A DNA stretch of 64,000 nucleotides. It comes from JAXLYE01 sp046351595. GTDB taxonomy: Bacteria > Myxococcota_A > Polyangia > Palsa-1104 > JAEUJZ01. The notes under the pieces were generated by a model. That model had not been told where the DNA came from, searched no databases, and was given only the letters and a program-made list of their open reading frames with translations. Made by a program: the position numbers and the translations under genes. Location: positions 248,001 to 312,000 of the forward strand of contig JAXLYE010000006.1 of the NCBI GenBank assembly GCA_046351595.1. The letters run 5' to 3'. This document shows, one piece after another, positions 34,591 to 42,542 of the stretch (position 1 is the first letter of the stretch; every line of letters starts with the position of its first letter).

Positions 34591-35967
34591 ATGTCCACGA
34601 CCTCCTCGCCCGAGAGCCCGCAACAGCAGGAGCCGCGGGCGCAGGTCCTCGCGCTGCTCAAGCGGCACGGCTGGAACGCGACCTCGTTCCAGATCCTGGA
34701 GCCCGGGTACCGCTACTTCTTCCACGGCGCGGACGCCTGCGTCGCGTACGTCGAGACCGGCGGTGCGTGGGTCGCGGCCGGCGCGCCCATCGCAGCGTCC
34801 GGGGAGCTGCAGTCCGTCGCCGCGGCCTTCATCGCCGCCGCGCGCGCGGCCGGTCGGCGCGCCAGCTTCTTCGGCACCGAGCTGCGCTTCGCCGACGCGG
34901 CGCCGCTCACCTCGCTGTGCATCGGCGAGCAGCCGGTCTGGGATCCGCGGCTCTGGTCGCAGGCCCTGGCCGAGAGCCGCAGCCTGCGCGAGCAGCTGCG
35001 CCGCGCGCGCGCCAAGGGCGTGACGGTGCGCTTGATCAAAAAGGACGAGCTGCAGGATCCAAAAGCGCCGGCCCGCGCCGCGGTCGAGCGCCTGATCGAT
35101 CGCTGGCTGCGCGGCAAGCAGATGGCGCCGATGGGATTCCTCGTCCAGCTCAGCCTGTTCTCCGACGCCGAGGAGCGGCGCTGCCTGCTGGCCGAGGTCA
35201 ACGGGCAGGCGGTCGGGGTGCTGGGCATGATCCCGGTGTACGCGCGCGGCGGCTGGTTCTGCGAGGATCTGCTGCGCGATCCCGCGGCGCCCAACGGCAC
35301 CGTCGAGCTTCTGGTCGACGCCGCGATGCGCCTGGCGGCCGAGGGCGGGAGCACGTACGTCACGCTCGGCCTGGCGCCGCTGTCCGGCCGCATCCCCGGT
35401 CCGCTGCGCGCCGCCCGTCGCTGGGGCGCGGCCCTGTACGACTTCGAGGGGCTGCGCGCCTTCAAGGCCAAGCTGCGGCCGCACCAGTGGGTCCCGATCT
35501 ACCTCTCGTACCCCGCCCGGCAGTCGGGACTCTTCACGCTGGTCGACGTGCTGACGGCGTTCGCGCGCGGCGGCCTGCTGCGCTTCGGGCTGGAGACGCT
35601 CTCGCGCGGGCCCGCGGTGGTGGTGCGGCTATTGGCCGCGCTCCTGGTGCCGTGGACGCTGCTCCTGGCGCTGGCGCCGCTGCGGTACTTCCCGAGCGCC
35701 GGCGTGAAGTGGGCGTGGGTGGGGTTCGACCTGGTGCTCGCGCTCGCGCTGCTGCGGCTGACCGCGTCCTGGCAGCCGGCGCTGGCGACGCTGCTCGCGG
35801 CGCTGGTCACTGGCGACGCGGTGCTGACGCTGATCGAGGCGCTGGTCTACAACGTGCCGCGGCTGCGCAGCGCCTGGGATCTGCTCATCGCCGTCGTCGC
35901 GGTCGCGGGCCCGGCGCTGTCCGCGTTCCTGCTGTGGCGGGGCCGCCTGCACCGCAGCCGGAGCTGA
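34591..35967 (+). CDS. DUF2156 (phosphatidylglycerol lysyltransferase C-terminal-like) membrane protein
   Basis: 458 aa from ATG 34591. Residues 15-320 match the GNAT-like aminoacyl transferase domain of MprF/DUF2156 proteins: LLKRHGWNATSFQILEPGYRYFF, a phosphate-loop-like middle, GWFCEDLLRDPAAPNGTVELLVD and STYVTLGLAPLSG. MprF transfers Lys or Ala from tRNA to phosphatidylglycerol. Here about four membrane helices follow the catalytic domain (from about residue 340) instead of preceding it, and the long flippase part is absent. It is likely a lipid-modifying enzyme of the inner membrane; the substrate is inferred only. Confidence 0.85.
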   Translation: MSTTSSPESPQQQEPRAQVLALLKRHGWNATSFQILEPGYRYFFHGADACVAYVETGGAWVAAGAPIAASGELQSVAAAFIAAARAAGRRASFFGTELRFADAAPLTSLCIGEQPVWDPRLWSQALAESRSLREQLRRARAKGVTVRLIKKDELQDPKAPARAAVERLIDRWLRGKQMAPMGFLVQLSLFSDAEERRCLLAEVNGQAVGVLGMIPVYARGGWFCEDLLRDPAAPNGTVELLVDAAMRLAAEGGSTYVTLGLAPLSGRIPGPLRAARRWGAALYDFEGLRAFKAKLRPHQWVPIYLSYPARQSGLFTLVDVLTAFARGGLLRFGLETLSRGPAVVVRLLAALLVPWTLLLALAPLRYFPSAGVKWAWVGFDLVLALALLRLTASWQPALATLLAALVTGDAVLTLIEALVYNVPRLRSAWDLLIAVVAVAGPALSAFLLWRGRLHRSRS

Positions 35968-36057
35968 CGCGGGCTGCGCGGCGAGCGGCCGGTCGCATTG
36001 ACGCGCCTGCCCGTGCGTGATGCACTGGTCGGGATGCGCGCCCGGGCCCGGAGAGCG

Positions 36058-36402
36058 ATGCCGTCGGTCGTTGACCGCATCCTCGCCCGCGTCCTCGCCT
36101 GCGCCCTCGCCTGCATCTTCACCGGCGGCCTGCACGCGCCGTCGCTGCCGGACCTGCCGATCGGCCCCGATCGCGACGAGCACGTCACCACCGGGCAGGC
36201 CGCGCCGGCCGCCATCGTCTCGTTCCGCCACGGCCGCCCCCACGAGTCGGCGCGCAAGGCGCCGCTGCTCGCGATCCTGCCGTGCTTCCCCTGCCTGCAC
36301 CGGACGCTGCACCGCAGCGACGCCGTCGAGCAGGCGCTCCTCCCCCGGTTCGAACGGACCGTCCGCTCGCGCAGCTCGCGCGGCCCTCCCGCCTCCGCCT
36401 GA
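36058..36402 (+). CDS. Small hypothetical exported or membrane protein
   Basis: 114 aa. It was picked because almost every codon ends in G or C (only GTT, GAT, GAA and CCT do not), as in the surrounding genes. The N-terminus MPSVVDRILARVLACALACIF looks like a signal or anchor and is followed by a Pro-rich LHAPSLPDLPIGPDRDEH. A CFPCL motif occurs near residue 79. Start uncertain: ATG 36034 and ATG 35998 are also in frame. No homologue is recognised; the neighbouring genes (DUF2156 protein, Kir-like channel) are both membrane proteins. Confidence 0.45.
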   Translation: MPSVVDRILARVLACALACIFTGGLHAPSLPDLPIGPDRDEHVTTGQAAPAAIVSFRHGRPHESARKAPLLAILPCFPCLHRTLHRSDAVEQALLPRFERTVRSRSSRGPPASA

Positions 36403-36485
36403 CGCACCGCGATTCTTGAAGCTACAAGCTCGCTGGCTCGTCCGGTCGTGCGGCGCTCGCTGCCCGCACGAAGGAGGAATCTGTC

Positions 36486-36950
36486 ATGGCACCTTCGCCC
36501 AAGAGACAGGCTCCGCCCCGCCTGCGCACCGGCGCCTCGCGCCACGCAGACGGGCTCGGAGACCGCATCGCGCACTGGCTGCTGTGCGCTCCCTGGCGCC
36601 ACTTCCTCGGGGTCGTGGCCGGGTTCTATCTCAGCGCCGCCACCTTCTTCGCATCGCTCCTGCTCGGGGTCGGGGGCACCTCCAGCCCCCTGCCCGTCTC
36701 GTTCCTCGACACCCTGTTCATGAGCCTGCAGGCGCTCACCGTCTTCGGGTGCGGCCGCCTCAGCGCCGCCACGCTCGCGGCCAAGGCGGTGATCGTGAGC
36801 GCCGTCTTCGTCGGCTGGCTGGCGCTGCTCCTGTCGCTGGCGCTGCTCATGGTGCGGCTCATCCGCCTGCGCCCGTTCTGGCAGCCCGGGAGCGTGCCCC
36901 ACCCTCCCGAGATCCCCGTCGAGCGGCTGCGCCCCGAGGACTGCAACTGA
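36486..36950 (+). CDS. Truncated inward-rectifier (Kir)-like channel with altered selectivity filter
   Basis: 154 aa, excellent ribosome site AAGGAGGA. The layout is that of bacterial Kir channels: slide-helix segment HWLLCAPWRHFL, first membrane helix, pore region FLDTLFMSLQALTVFGCGRL, second helix AVIVSAVFVGWLALLLSLALLMVRL. Without gaps SLQALTVFGCGRL aligns to the KirBac type SVQTMATIGYGKM, so the filter TIGYG is VFGCG: both Gly kept, Tyr changed to Cys. The large cytoplasmic regulatory domain is missing; the protein ends about 30 residues after the second helix. Either a minimal channel with unusual ion choice or a non-conducting relic. Confidence 0.75.
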   Translation: MAPSPKRQAPPRLRTGASRHADGLGDRIAHWLLCAPWRHFLGVVAGFYLSAATFFASLLLGVGGTSSPLPVSFLDTLFMSLQALTVFGCGRLSAATLAAKAVIVSAVFVGWLALLLSLALLMVRLIRLRPFWQPGSVPHPPEIPVERLRPEDCN

Positions 36951-37013
36951 GCCGTTCCCCGCCCCTTTCCCGCGACCGCCGCGCTCGCGTCTCCCGACGG
37001 AGAGCCGGCCGGC

Positions 37014-37391
37014 TCAGAGCTGGACCAGATACGTACCATCCTTCTTCGCCAGCTTCAGGCCGATGCGCAGCGGCTCGACCGACAGGTCGCGGCCCTGCGC
37101 CGACGGCGGCAGCGACTGGATGCCCGAGCCGTAGACGATGTCGCGGCTCTCGCGGTCCTGTACCGTCACCTCGTACTGCGTGATCGCCACGCCGGCCGGC
37201 GGCCGGATCAGCAGGAGGAACGCCTCCTCGCTGCTACAGGCCGCCGCCGTGACCAGCGCGATCAGCCCGAGCAGCGCCGAGCCGAGCCAGCCCGGCCGGC
37301 GGCGCGTGCTCCCGTCGGCGCTGCGAAACCGTCCGGAACCAGGGCGGGGTAGCGAGGGCAGACCAACCAGGGCCGATCGATAGGCGTGCAT
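37014..37391 (-). CDS. Small lipoprotein, unknown function
   Basis: 125 aa from ATG 37391, preferred because GAGG lies 5 nt before it (ATG 37418 is also in frame). A basic, Pro-rich leader is followed by the core LGSALLGLIALVTAAAC, a good lipobox with Cys near residue 48. The short mature part (AITQYEVTVQDRESRDIVYGSGIQSLPPSAQG) looks like a single beta-sandwich strand set. Convergent with the Kir-like gene. No family recognised. Confidence 0.7.
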   Translation of the reverse strand: MHAYRSALVGLPSLPRPGSGRFRSADGSTRRRPGWLGSALLGLIALVTAAACSSEEAFLLLIRPPAGVAITQYEVTVQDRESRDIVYGSGIQSLPPSAQGRDLSVEPLRIGLKLAKKDGTYLVQL

Positions 37392-37644
37392 AGGAACCTC
37401 AAAGTACTTACTGGCCATGTTACCGCTGCCTGCCGTCGCGAGTACAGCACCACAGCGACGGCTCGGAAGGCCTCGCCAGCTATCGAAAAAGAGCTTGAGA
37501 AAACGCTCGCGATCGCAATCGGGATAGGCGCGACTTGGGAGGACGGAGACTACGGAGTCTACCGATCCCACGCTCCCGAGCGCGGCGCCCGCGTATTCCG
37601 GACCGCTCCCGCTCCGCGGCTCCGCGCGCGCCTGCTGCGGAGCC

Positions 37645-37674
37645 CTTCGTCGCTGCGGTCTTCGTCGCTGCGGC
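37645..37674. repeat. 15-bp tandem repeat CTTCGTCGCTGCGG(T/C)
   Basis: Two adjacent copies differing in the last base, in a 296-bp gene-free stretch (37392-37687) between two lipoprotein genes. The same stretch holds the inverted repeat AGACT-ACGG-AGTCT at 37547-37560 and a T-rich patch around 37484-37500. No convincing promoter boxes were found. Confidence 0.55.
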
Positions 37675-37687
37675 TTTGGTCGCTTCG

Positions 37688-38671
37688 TCAGGGCGCGCGG
37701 CAGGTGATCTGGCCGAGCGTCACCAGCCCGTCGCCGGTGTAGCGGCCGATCTCGTCGATGCGCGGCGCCACGTCGGTCGGCCCGACGCCGGTCAGCTGCA
37801 CCGGCTCGCGCGCGATCCACAGCTCGGTGCGTCCGTCCTGGTCGAGATCCACGGCCGCGATCAAGCGGTGGTGCTGCGACGTGGTGCCGAGCAGGCGCAG
37901 CGGCCGCGCCTCGAGGCTGCGCCCCGGCGTGACGAAGATGCCCGAGCCGATCGGCACGCCGGCGCCGTCGAGCAGCGTCAGCTCGTCGAGGCGCTCGCGC
38001 ACGCCGTCGAGATCCAGGTCGACCATCCACACCGCGTCGATGCGCAGCTCGCGCAGGCGGCGCTGGTTCTCGGGCGACAGCAGCGCGTGCGCTGAGCGCA
38101 GCACGCCGCGCCGCTGCCCCGGCGTCTGCACCAGCGGCTCCGGCACCGACGGCGGCACGAACAGCCGCGGCGCGGTCAGGGTCGACCAGGTGCCGGCGCG
38201 AGCGTCCGGCTCCGCCGACGACACCAGCCGATACAGCGGCACCTTGACGCGCGGCCCGTCGGGCTGCCCGGGCGGCAGCGGCACCCCGGGCCCGCTCACC
38301 GGCAGCCGGCAGTCGAGCTCCCCGGAGCGCCAGATCTGCAGCGGCGTCCCGCGCTCGGCGCGCAGCGTCATCGCCGACGGCAGCAGGCCGGCGCAGTCGC
38401 TGGCGTTGACGAAGCGCTGCGTCGCACCGTCGAAGCACAACAGCGGCCAGGCCAGCGGCGCGTCGAGCTTGAACAGCGCCGAAGGCGCCTGCGCGCGCGG
38501 CCGCGGCGGCGAAAGCGGCAGCGCCGTCGCCGTCGGGGCGCTGGCCGGCGGCGGCTCGCGCGAGCAGCCCGGACCAAGCGCCGCGGCCAGGCCGAGCCCC
38601 CAGGCCGCCGCGCCGCCGCGCCGCCCGCCGAAGCTCTGCAAGAAGGGCCGGGGCCCGCTGTGCCTGTCCAT
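37688..38671 (-). CDS. Lipoprotein with EF-hand/FG-GAP-like calcium motifs
   Basis: 327 aa from ATG 38671 (GGGAG 8 nt upstream; ATG 38686 is possible). The signal core AAAWGLGLAAALGPGC ends in a probable lipid Cys. The mature protein has a Pro-rich linker and strands; two stretches, VDLDLDGVRERLDEL and VDLDQDGRTELWIA, look like the DxDxDG loops of FG-GAP/VCBS repeats. Likely a surface or periplasmic protein. It is read toward the other small lipoprotein and diverges from the permease gene. Confidence 0.72.
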   Translation of the reverse strand: MDRHSGPRPFLQSFGGRRGGAAAWGLGLAAALGPGCSREPPPASAPTATALPLSPPRPRAQAPSALFKLDAPLAWPLLCFDGATQRFVNASDCAGLLPSAMTLRAERGTPLQIWRSGELDCRLPVSGPGVPLPPGQPDGPRVKVPLYRLVSSAEPDARAGTWSTLTAPRLFVPPSVPEPLVQTPGQRRGVLRSAHALLSPENQRRLRELRIDAVWMVDLDLDGVRERLDELTLLDGAGVPIGSGIFVTPGRSLEARPLRLLGTTSQHHRLIAAVDLDQDGRTELWIAREPVQLTGVGPTDVAPRIDEIGRYTGDGLVTLGQITCRAP

Positions 38672-38835
38672 GTCGACCGCTCCCATTATGCGGCGGCCGG
38701 CGCCGACAGGCGTGTTAACGTGCGCCCTTCGCCGGCCAACCGCTGCCGCGCCACGCGGGCCCGCCCGCGTCGACCGCCCCGGCGCCGAACCGTACGCTCT
38801 CGAGGCTCCACCCAGGCTCCGACAAGGCCCGAACG

Positions 38836-40224
38836 ATGAGCTCCCCCCTGCCCGTCCCCGCCGCACCGCTCGGCCCCCCGCCCGCCGCCTCGCCCGCGAC
38901 GGCGACGGCCCCGGCGCTGCGCCGTGTGCTCCGTCCGCTGCACCTGTGGGGCATCGCGGTCGGCCTGGTGATCTCCGGCGACTACTTCGGCTGGAACTAC
39001 GGCCTCGACAAGGCCGGCCCCGTCGGCATGCTCGCCGCGGTCCTGGTCGTCACGCTGATGTACGTCTGCTTCATCTTCAGCTACACCGAGCTGTCGACGG
39101 CGATCCCGCACTCCGGTGGCCCGTACGCCTACGCCCGCCGCGCGCTCGGCCCGATCGGCGGCCTCATCGCCGGCGGCGCCACCCTGCTCGAGTTCGTATT
39201 CGCGCCGCCCGCCATCGCGCTCGCCATCGGCAGCTACATCCACTACCGCGCGCCCGGCCTCGGCGTGAAAACCGTCGCGGTGCTGGCCTATCTCTTGTTC
39301 GCGGCGCTAAACTGCTGGGGCGTCGAGCTCGCCGTCACCTTCGAGCTCGTGGTCACCGGCCTCGCGGTCTTCGAGCTCTTGGTCTTCTTCGGCGTCACCG
39401 GCCCGCACGTCGACCCGAACCTGCTGCTGGCGAAGCCGATGCTGCCGCACGGCCTCGGCGGTGTCTTTGCGGCCCTGCCCTTCGCCATCTGGTTCTACCT
39501 GGCGCTCGAGGGCGTGGCCATGTCCGCCGAGGAGGTCGTCGACCCCAAGCGCGACATCCCGCGCGGCTACATCGCCGGCCTGGTGACGCTGGTGGCGCTG
39601 GCCCTGGGCACGCTCCTGTGCACCGCGGGCGTGCTGCCCGTGCCCGAGCTGGTGAGGGACGACTCGCCGCTGCCGCGCGCCATGGCGTCCGTGCTGTCAC
39701 CCGGCCACTGGCTGACGCACATGATGATCTACATCGGCCTCTTCGGGCTGCTCGCGTCCTTCCACGGCATCATGATGGGCTACTCGCGCCAGGTCTTTGC
39801 CCTGGCCCGCGGCGGCTACCTGCCGCGCGCCCTCTCGTACCTGCACCCGCGGCGGAGGACCCCGGTCCTGGCGGTGGTGGTGCCGGCGATCCTCGGCCTC
39901 GGCGTGGTGCTGACCGGCAAGACCGATCAGGCCATCGGCATCTCGACGCTCGGCGCGACGATCCTGTATGTGACGTCGATGATCTCGCTGCTGGTGCTGC
40001 GCCGGCGCGAGCCCGGCCTCGAGCGTCCCTTCCGCGCGCCGCTCTACCCGCTGCTGCCGATCCTCGCGCTCGGTCTCGCCGGCGTGTGCATGGCCGCCAT
40101 CGTCGTCAGCCAGCCGCTGCTCGGCGCCTTCGCGCTCGCCGGCTTCGCCGTGTTCTTCCTCTACTACCAGGCCAGCGCCAAGGCGCGCGTCGCCGGCACC
40201 CGCGACGAGGCACCGGCCCTTTAG
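38836..40224 (+). CDS. Amino acid-polyamine-organocation permease, ethanolamine-permease type
   Basis: 462 aa with about 12 membrane helices. The beginning of the transport core (WGIAVGLVISGDYFGWNYGLDKAGPVGM), IPHSGGPYAYARRALG, LEFVFAPPAIALAIGSYI and the loop ALEGVAMSAEEVVDPKRDIPRGY are the signature order of the ethanolamine permease (Eat) branch of the APC superfamily. It would import ethanolamine or a related amine by ion symport. No ethanolamine ammonia-lyase or eut gene is in the window, so the substrate stays open. Followed after 15 bp by the RNA methyltransferase gene, probably co-transcribed. Confidence 0.88.
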   Translation: MSSPLPVPAAPLGPPPAASPATATAPALRRVLRPLHLWGIAVGLVISGDYFGWNYGLDKAGPVGMLAAVLVVTLMYVCFIFSYTELSTAIPHSGGPYAYARRALGPIGGLIAGGATLLEFVFAPPAIALAIGSYIHYRAPGLGVKTVAVLAYLLFAALNCWGVELAVTFELVVTGLAVFELLVFFGVTGPHVDPNLLLAKPMLPHGLGGVFAALPFAIWFYLALEGVAMSAEEVVDPKRDIPRGYIAGLVTLVALALGTLLCTAGVLPVPELVRDDSPLPRAMASVLSPGHWLTHMMIYIGLFGLLASFHGIMMGYSRQVFALARGGYLPRALSYLHPRRRTPVLAVVVPAILGLGVVLTGKTDQAIGISTLGATILYVTSMISLLVLRRREPGLERPFRAPLYPLLPILALGLAGVCMAAIVVSQPLLGAFALAGFAVFFLYYQASAKARVAGTRDEAPAL

Positions 40225-40239
40225 CGCCCTCTCATCCCC

Positions 40240-41550
40240 ATGGCACTCGCCCCCCGCAACACCTCGTCCCGCTCGCACCCTTCGCCGCAGGCGCGCCCCG
40301 CTGCCGCGGTCCGCTACGTGGCGCTGTGCGCCCGCCACACCGAGCCGCTGGTCGCCGCCGAGCTGCGCAGCCTGCCCGAGGTCCGCGACATCGTCGTCGG
40401 CCACGGCCAGGTCGCCTTCTCGGGCCCCAAGGCCGCGCTCTACCGCGCCAACCTGTACCTGCGCTGCGCCTCGCGCGTGCTCGTGCAGCTCGCCGACGTC
40501 CCGTGCGGCGGCCCCGACGAGCTGTACGCCGCGGCCCGCCGCCTGCCCTGGGAGGACTACCTGCCCGCCGACGGCACGCTGGCGGTGAGCGCGCACGGCG
40601 TGCTGCCCGGCCTGAGCAACAGCATGTTCACCGCGCTCAAGACCAAGGACGCGGTCTGCGACCGCTTCCGCGAGCGCAGCGGCCGCCGCCCCGACGTCGA
40701 TCCGGCGCAGCCGCAGGTCCGCATCAACGTCCAGCTCTATCGCGCCGAGGGCCCCGACGGGCCGCCGCGCTGCCTGCTGTCCCTCGACAGCTCGGACCCG
40801 CCGCTGCACCAGCGCGGCTACCGCCACGAGGCCGGCCCCGCCCCGCTCAAAGAGACGCTGGCCGCCTCCATCGTCGCGCTCACCGACGAGCTCGGGGTCG
40901 GCGCCGGCGCCTTGACCGCGGTGCACGCCGTGGCCCCGGGCAGCGCCCCGTCCGCGCCGCACCCCGCCGACCTGCCCATCGTCGATCTGTGCTGCGGCTC
41001 GGGCACGCTCTTGTGCGAGGCGGGCCTCGCGGCGCTGCGCGTCGCGCCCGGCCTGTCGCGCCGCTTCGGCTTCCAGCGCTGGCGCGACTTCGACGCCGCC
41101 CTGTGGCAGCGCCTGTCCGACGAGGCGCGCGCGCGCGTCCGCGAGCCTGCGGGCCGCTTCCTGTTCGGCTCCGATCTCGACCGCCGCGCCGTGCCGACCG
41201 CGCGCCGCAACCTCACCGCCGCGGGGCTCGGCGACTGCGCCCAGGTCCGCGTCCAGGATCTGTACGAGGCCGGCCCGCCGCCCGTCTCCGGACCGCCGCC
41301 CACGAGCGGCCCGCGCGGCCTGGTGATCTGCAACCCGCCCTACGGCGAGCGCCTCGGCGACGAGAACGACCTCATCCCGCTGTACCGCGCCCTCGGCGAC
41401 ACGCTCAAGCGCCGCTTCCTCGGCTACGTCGCCTACGTCTACACCGCGAACCTCATGCTCGCGCGCCAGCTCGGCCTGCGCCCCAGCGCCCGCCACGTCC
41501 TGTGGAACGGCCCGCTGGAGGGCCGGCTGCTGCGCTTCGAGCTGTACTGA
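40240..41550 (+). CDS. THUMP-domain class I RNA methyltransferase (RlmL/YpsC-like)
   Basis: 436 aa. The THUMP domain (about 28-150) begins RYVALCARHTEPLVAAELRSL, as in RlmL. The methyltransferase part has VDLCCGSGTLLCEAGLAAL (SAM site), GSDLDRRAVPTARRNL and the catalytic tetrapeptide NPPYGERLGDENDL. RlmL makes m2G2445 in 23S rRNA; the E. coli enzyme carries a second RlmK domain which is absent here, matching the shorter YpsC form. A Pro/Thr-rich insert just before NPPY is unusual. Its transcript would end in the hairpin-rich stretch at 41554-41700. Confidence 0.92.
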   Translation: MALAPRNTSSRSHPSPQARPAAAVRYVALCARHTEPLVAAELRSLPEVRDIVVGHGQVAFSGPKAALYRANLYLRCASRVLVQLADVPCGGPDELYAAARRLPWEDYLPADGTLAVSAHGVLPGLSNSMFTALKTKDAVCDRFRERSGRRPDVDPAQPQVRINVQLYRAEGPDGPPRCLLSLDSSDPPLHQRGYRHEAGPAPLKETLAASIVALTDELGVGAGALTAVHAVAPGSAPSAPHPADLPIVDLCCGSGTLLCEAGLAALRVAPGLSRRFGFQRWRDFDAALWQRLSDEARARVREPAGRFLFGSDLDRRAVPTARRNLTAAGLGDCAQVRVQDLYEAGPPPVSGPPPTSGPRGLVICNPPYGERLGDENDLIPLYRALGDTLKRRFLGYVAYVYTANLMLARQLGLRPSARHVLWNGPLEGRLLRFELY

Positions 41551-41553
41551 TAC

Positions 41554-41577
41554 AGGGGGCACTTTCCCGTGCCCCCT
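41554..41577. terminator. 9-bp stem hairpin after the RNA methyltransferase gene
   Basis: AGGGGGCAC (41554-41562) and GTGCCCCCT (41569-41577) enclose a 6-nt loop, starting 3 bp after the stop. It is the first of five consecutive perfect inverted repeats and shares its stem with the hairpin at 31237. Confidence 0.6.
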
Positions 41578-41597
41578 CGTCGAGCAGAGCTCGACGA
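41577..41597. other. Inverted repeat TCGTCGAGC-AGA-GCTCGACGA
   Basis: Perfect 9-bp arms with a 3-nt loop, directly abutting the previous hairpin. Second of the five inverted repeats between convergent genes. Confidence 0.5.
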
Positions 41598-41609
41598 GCC
41601 TCCCCCCCG

Positions 41610-41633
41610 CCGCGCGCTTCCCGCGCGGGTTTT
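41610..41633 (+). terminator. Intrinsic terminator-like hairpin
   Basis: CCGCGCG (41610-41616) pairs with CGCGCGG (41622-41628) over CTTCC, followed by GTTTTG. Best candidate stop for the permease-methyltransferase transcript. Confidence 0.6.
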
Positions 41634-41635
41634 GT

Positions 41636-41654
41636 CACCGGACAAAGTCCGGTG
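41636..41654. other. Inverted repeat CACCGGAC-AAA-GTCCGGTG
   Basis: Perfect 8-bp arms and an AAA loop, fourth member of the hairpin cluster. On the minus strand it lies behind the SUMT gene stop (41709). Confidence 0.5.
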
Positions 41655-41671
41655 CCCTTTGTAGGAGAGCC

Positions 41672-41698
41672 AACAGACGGAGTCTGTTATTGCAGACT
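41672..41698. promoter_or_regulatory. Overlapping palindromes with GTCTGTTATTGCAGAC motif
   Basis: AACAGAC-GGA-GTCTGTT (41672-41688) overlaps AGTCTG-TTATTG-CAGACT (41681-41698). The second contains the 16-mer 41682-41697, the best copy of the AT-rich motif repeated through 41.7-48.5 kb. It lies 11 bp beyond the SUMT stop codon. Confidence 0.55.
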
Positions 41699-41708
41699 TC
41701 ATCGCCTG

Positions 41709-42542
41709 CTAGGAAGCGCAGCCGACGGCGATCTCGTCTGCTTTAGCAGATGGCAGCAGCGGCATGAGCTCTGCGGCCAGGTCCACGGTCCGGCCGATGA
41801 CCAGCAGCGACGCCGCCTGCGGCGACAGCGCGGCCGTGCACTCCGGCGCCGCCAGCGTGCCCAGCGTGCCGCGCCACAGCGCCTGCTCCGGCAGGCTCGC
41901 GCCCTGCACCACCGCGGCCGGTGTCGCCATCGACCAGCCTCGCTGCAAGAGCAGCTCGGCCAGCGCGCCGCGCCGCTCGCGCCCCATCAGGACCACCAGC
42001 GTCGCGCCCTCGGGCGGCAGCCCGCCGAGCAGCTCGCGCGCGGCCGCCAGATCGTGGCCGCTCAGGATCAGCACCGCCGCGCTCGTCCCGCGGTGCGTCA
42101 CCGGGATGCCGCACAGCGCCGGCCCGGCCAGAGCGCTCGACAGGCCGGGCACGATCTCGAAGGGCACGCCCGCGCGCACCAGCGCCTGCGCCTCTTCGCC
42201 GCCGCGCCCGAACACGAACGGGTCGCCGCCCTTCAGCCGCACCACGTTCCAGCCGCGGCGCGAGAGCCGCACCAGCAGCCGCTCGGTGACGCGCTGCTGC
42301 ACCTGCCGCCCGCCGCAGCGCTTGCCCACGTCGACGCAGCGCGCCCGCGGCGCCAGCTCGAGCACGCGCCGATCGACCAGCGCATCGTATAAGATGACGT
42401 CGGCGTCTTGCAGCCGCCGCAGCGCGCGCAGCGTCAGCAGCTCCGGATCGCCGGGGCCAGCGCCGACCAGCGCGACGCGCCCCAGACGCCCGGACCGCCC
42501 CATCTGGCCCGTCTGGCCCGTCGGGCCGCCTGGCCCCGTCAC
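41709..42542 (-). CDS. cobA: Uroporphyrinogen-III C-methyltransferase (SUMT)
   Basis: 277 aa from GTG 42542, in a GTGA overlap with the preceding dehydrogenase gene. It adds two SAM methyls to uroporphyrinogen III, giving precorrin-2 for siroheme. Family motifs: VALVGAGPGDPELLTLRAL, the substrate loop RLKGGDPFVFGRGGEEA, PVTHRG and late VVLMG. The first 20 residues are a Gly/Thr/Gln stretch outside the fold. The last residues SAKADEIAVGCAS contain rare AT-ending codons because the 16-mer motif copy at 41736-41751 is written into the gene. In E. coli both functions are fused in CysG; here they are two genes. Confidence 0.95.
   Translation of the reverse strand: MTGPGGPTGQTGQMGRSGRLGRVALVGAGPGDPELLTLRALRRLQDADVILYDALVDRRVLELAPRARCVDVGKRCGGRQVQQRVTERLLVRLSRRGWNVVRLKGGDPFVFGRGGEEAQALVRAGVPFEIVPGLSSALAGPALCGIPVTHRGTSAAVLILSGHDLAAARELLGGLPPEGATLVVLMGRERRGALAELLLQRGWSMATPAAVVQGASLPEQALWRGTLGTLAAPECTAALSPQAASLLVIGRTVDLAAELMPLLPSAKADEIAVGCAS
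41736..41751. promoter_or_regulatory. Copy of the 16-mer motif inside the SUMT 3' end
   Basis: GTCTGCTTTAGCAGAT; TCTGCT/AGCAGA arms are perfect. It is coding (Ser-Ala-Lys-Ala-Asp on the minus strand) and uses TCT, GCT, AAA and GCA codons that are rare elsewhere in the window. Confidence 0.5.

Noticed and set aside
36330..36365. GGTTCGAAC resembling a tRNA T-loop
   Set aside because: No acceptor stem, D-arm or anticodon arm can be formed around it; it lies in a probable coding frame.
37386..37742. 118-codon plus-strand frame in the gap between two lipoprotein genes
   Set aside because: Many codons end in A or T, there is no ribosome site, and it runs into the antisense of the next gene.
38836..40224. 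An ethanolamine utilisation locus
   Set aside because: Only the permease is present; no ammonia-lyase, reactivase or microcompartment shell gene is within the window.
37758..42392. A 1544-codon plus-strand frame across the permease and RNA methyltransferase genes
   Set aside because: It overlaps two well-supported genes in another frame and contains only low-complexity Arg/Pro/Ala text.
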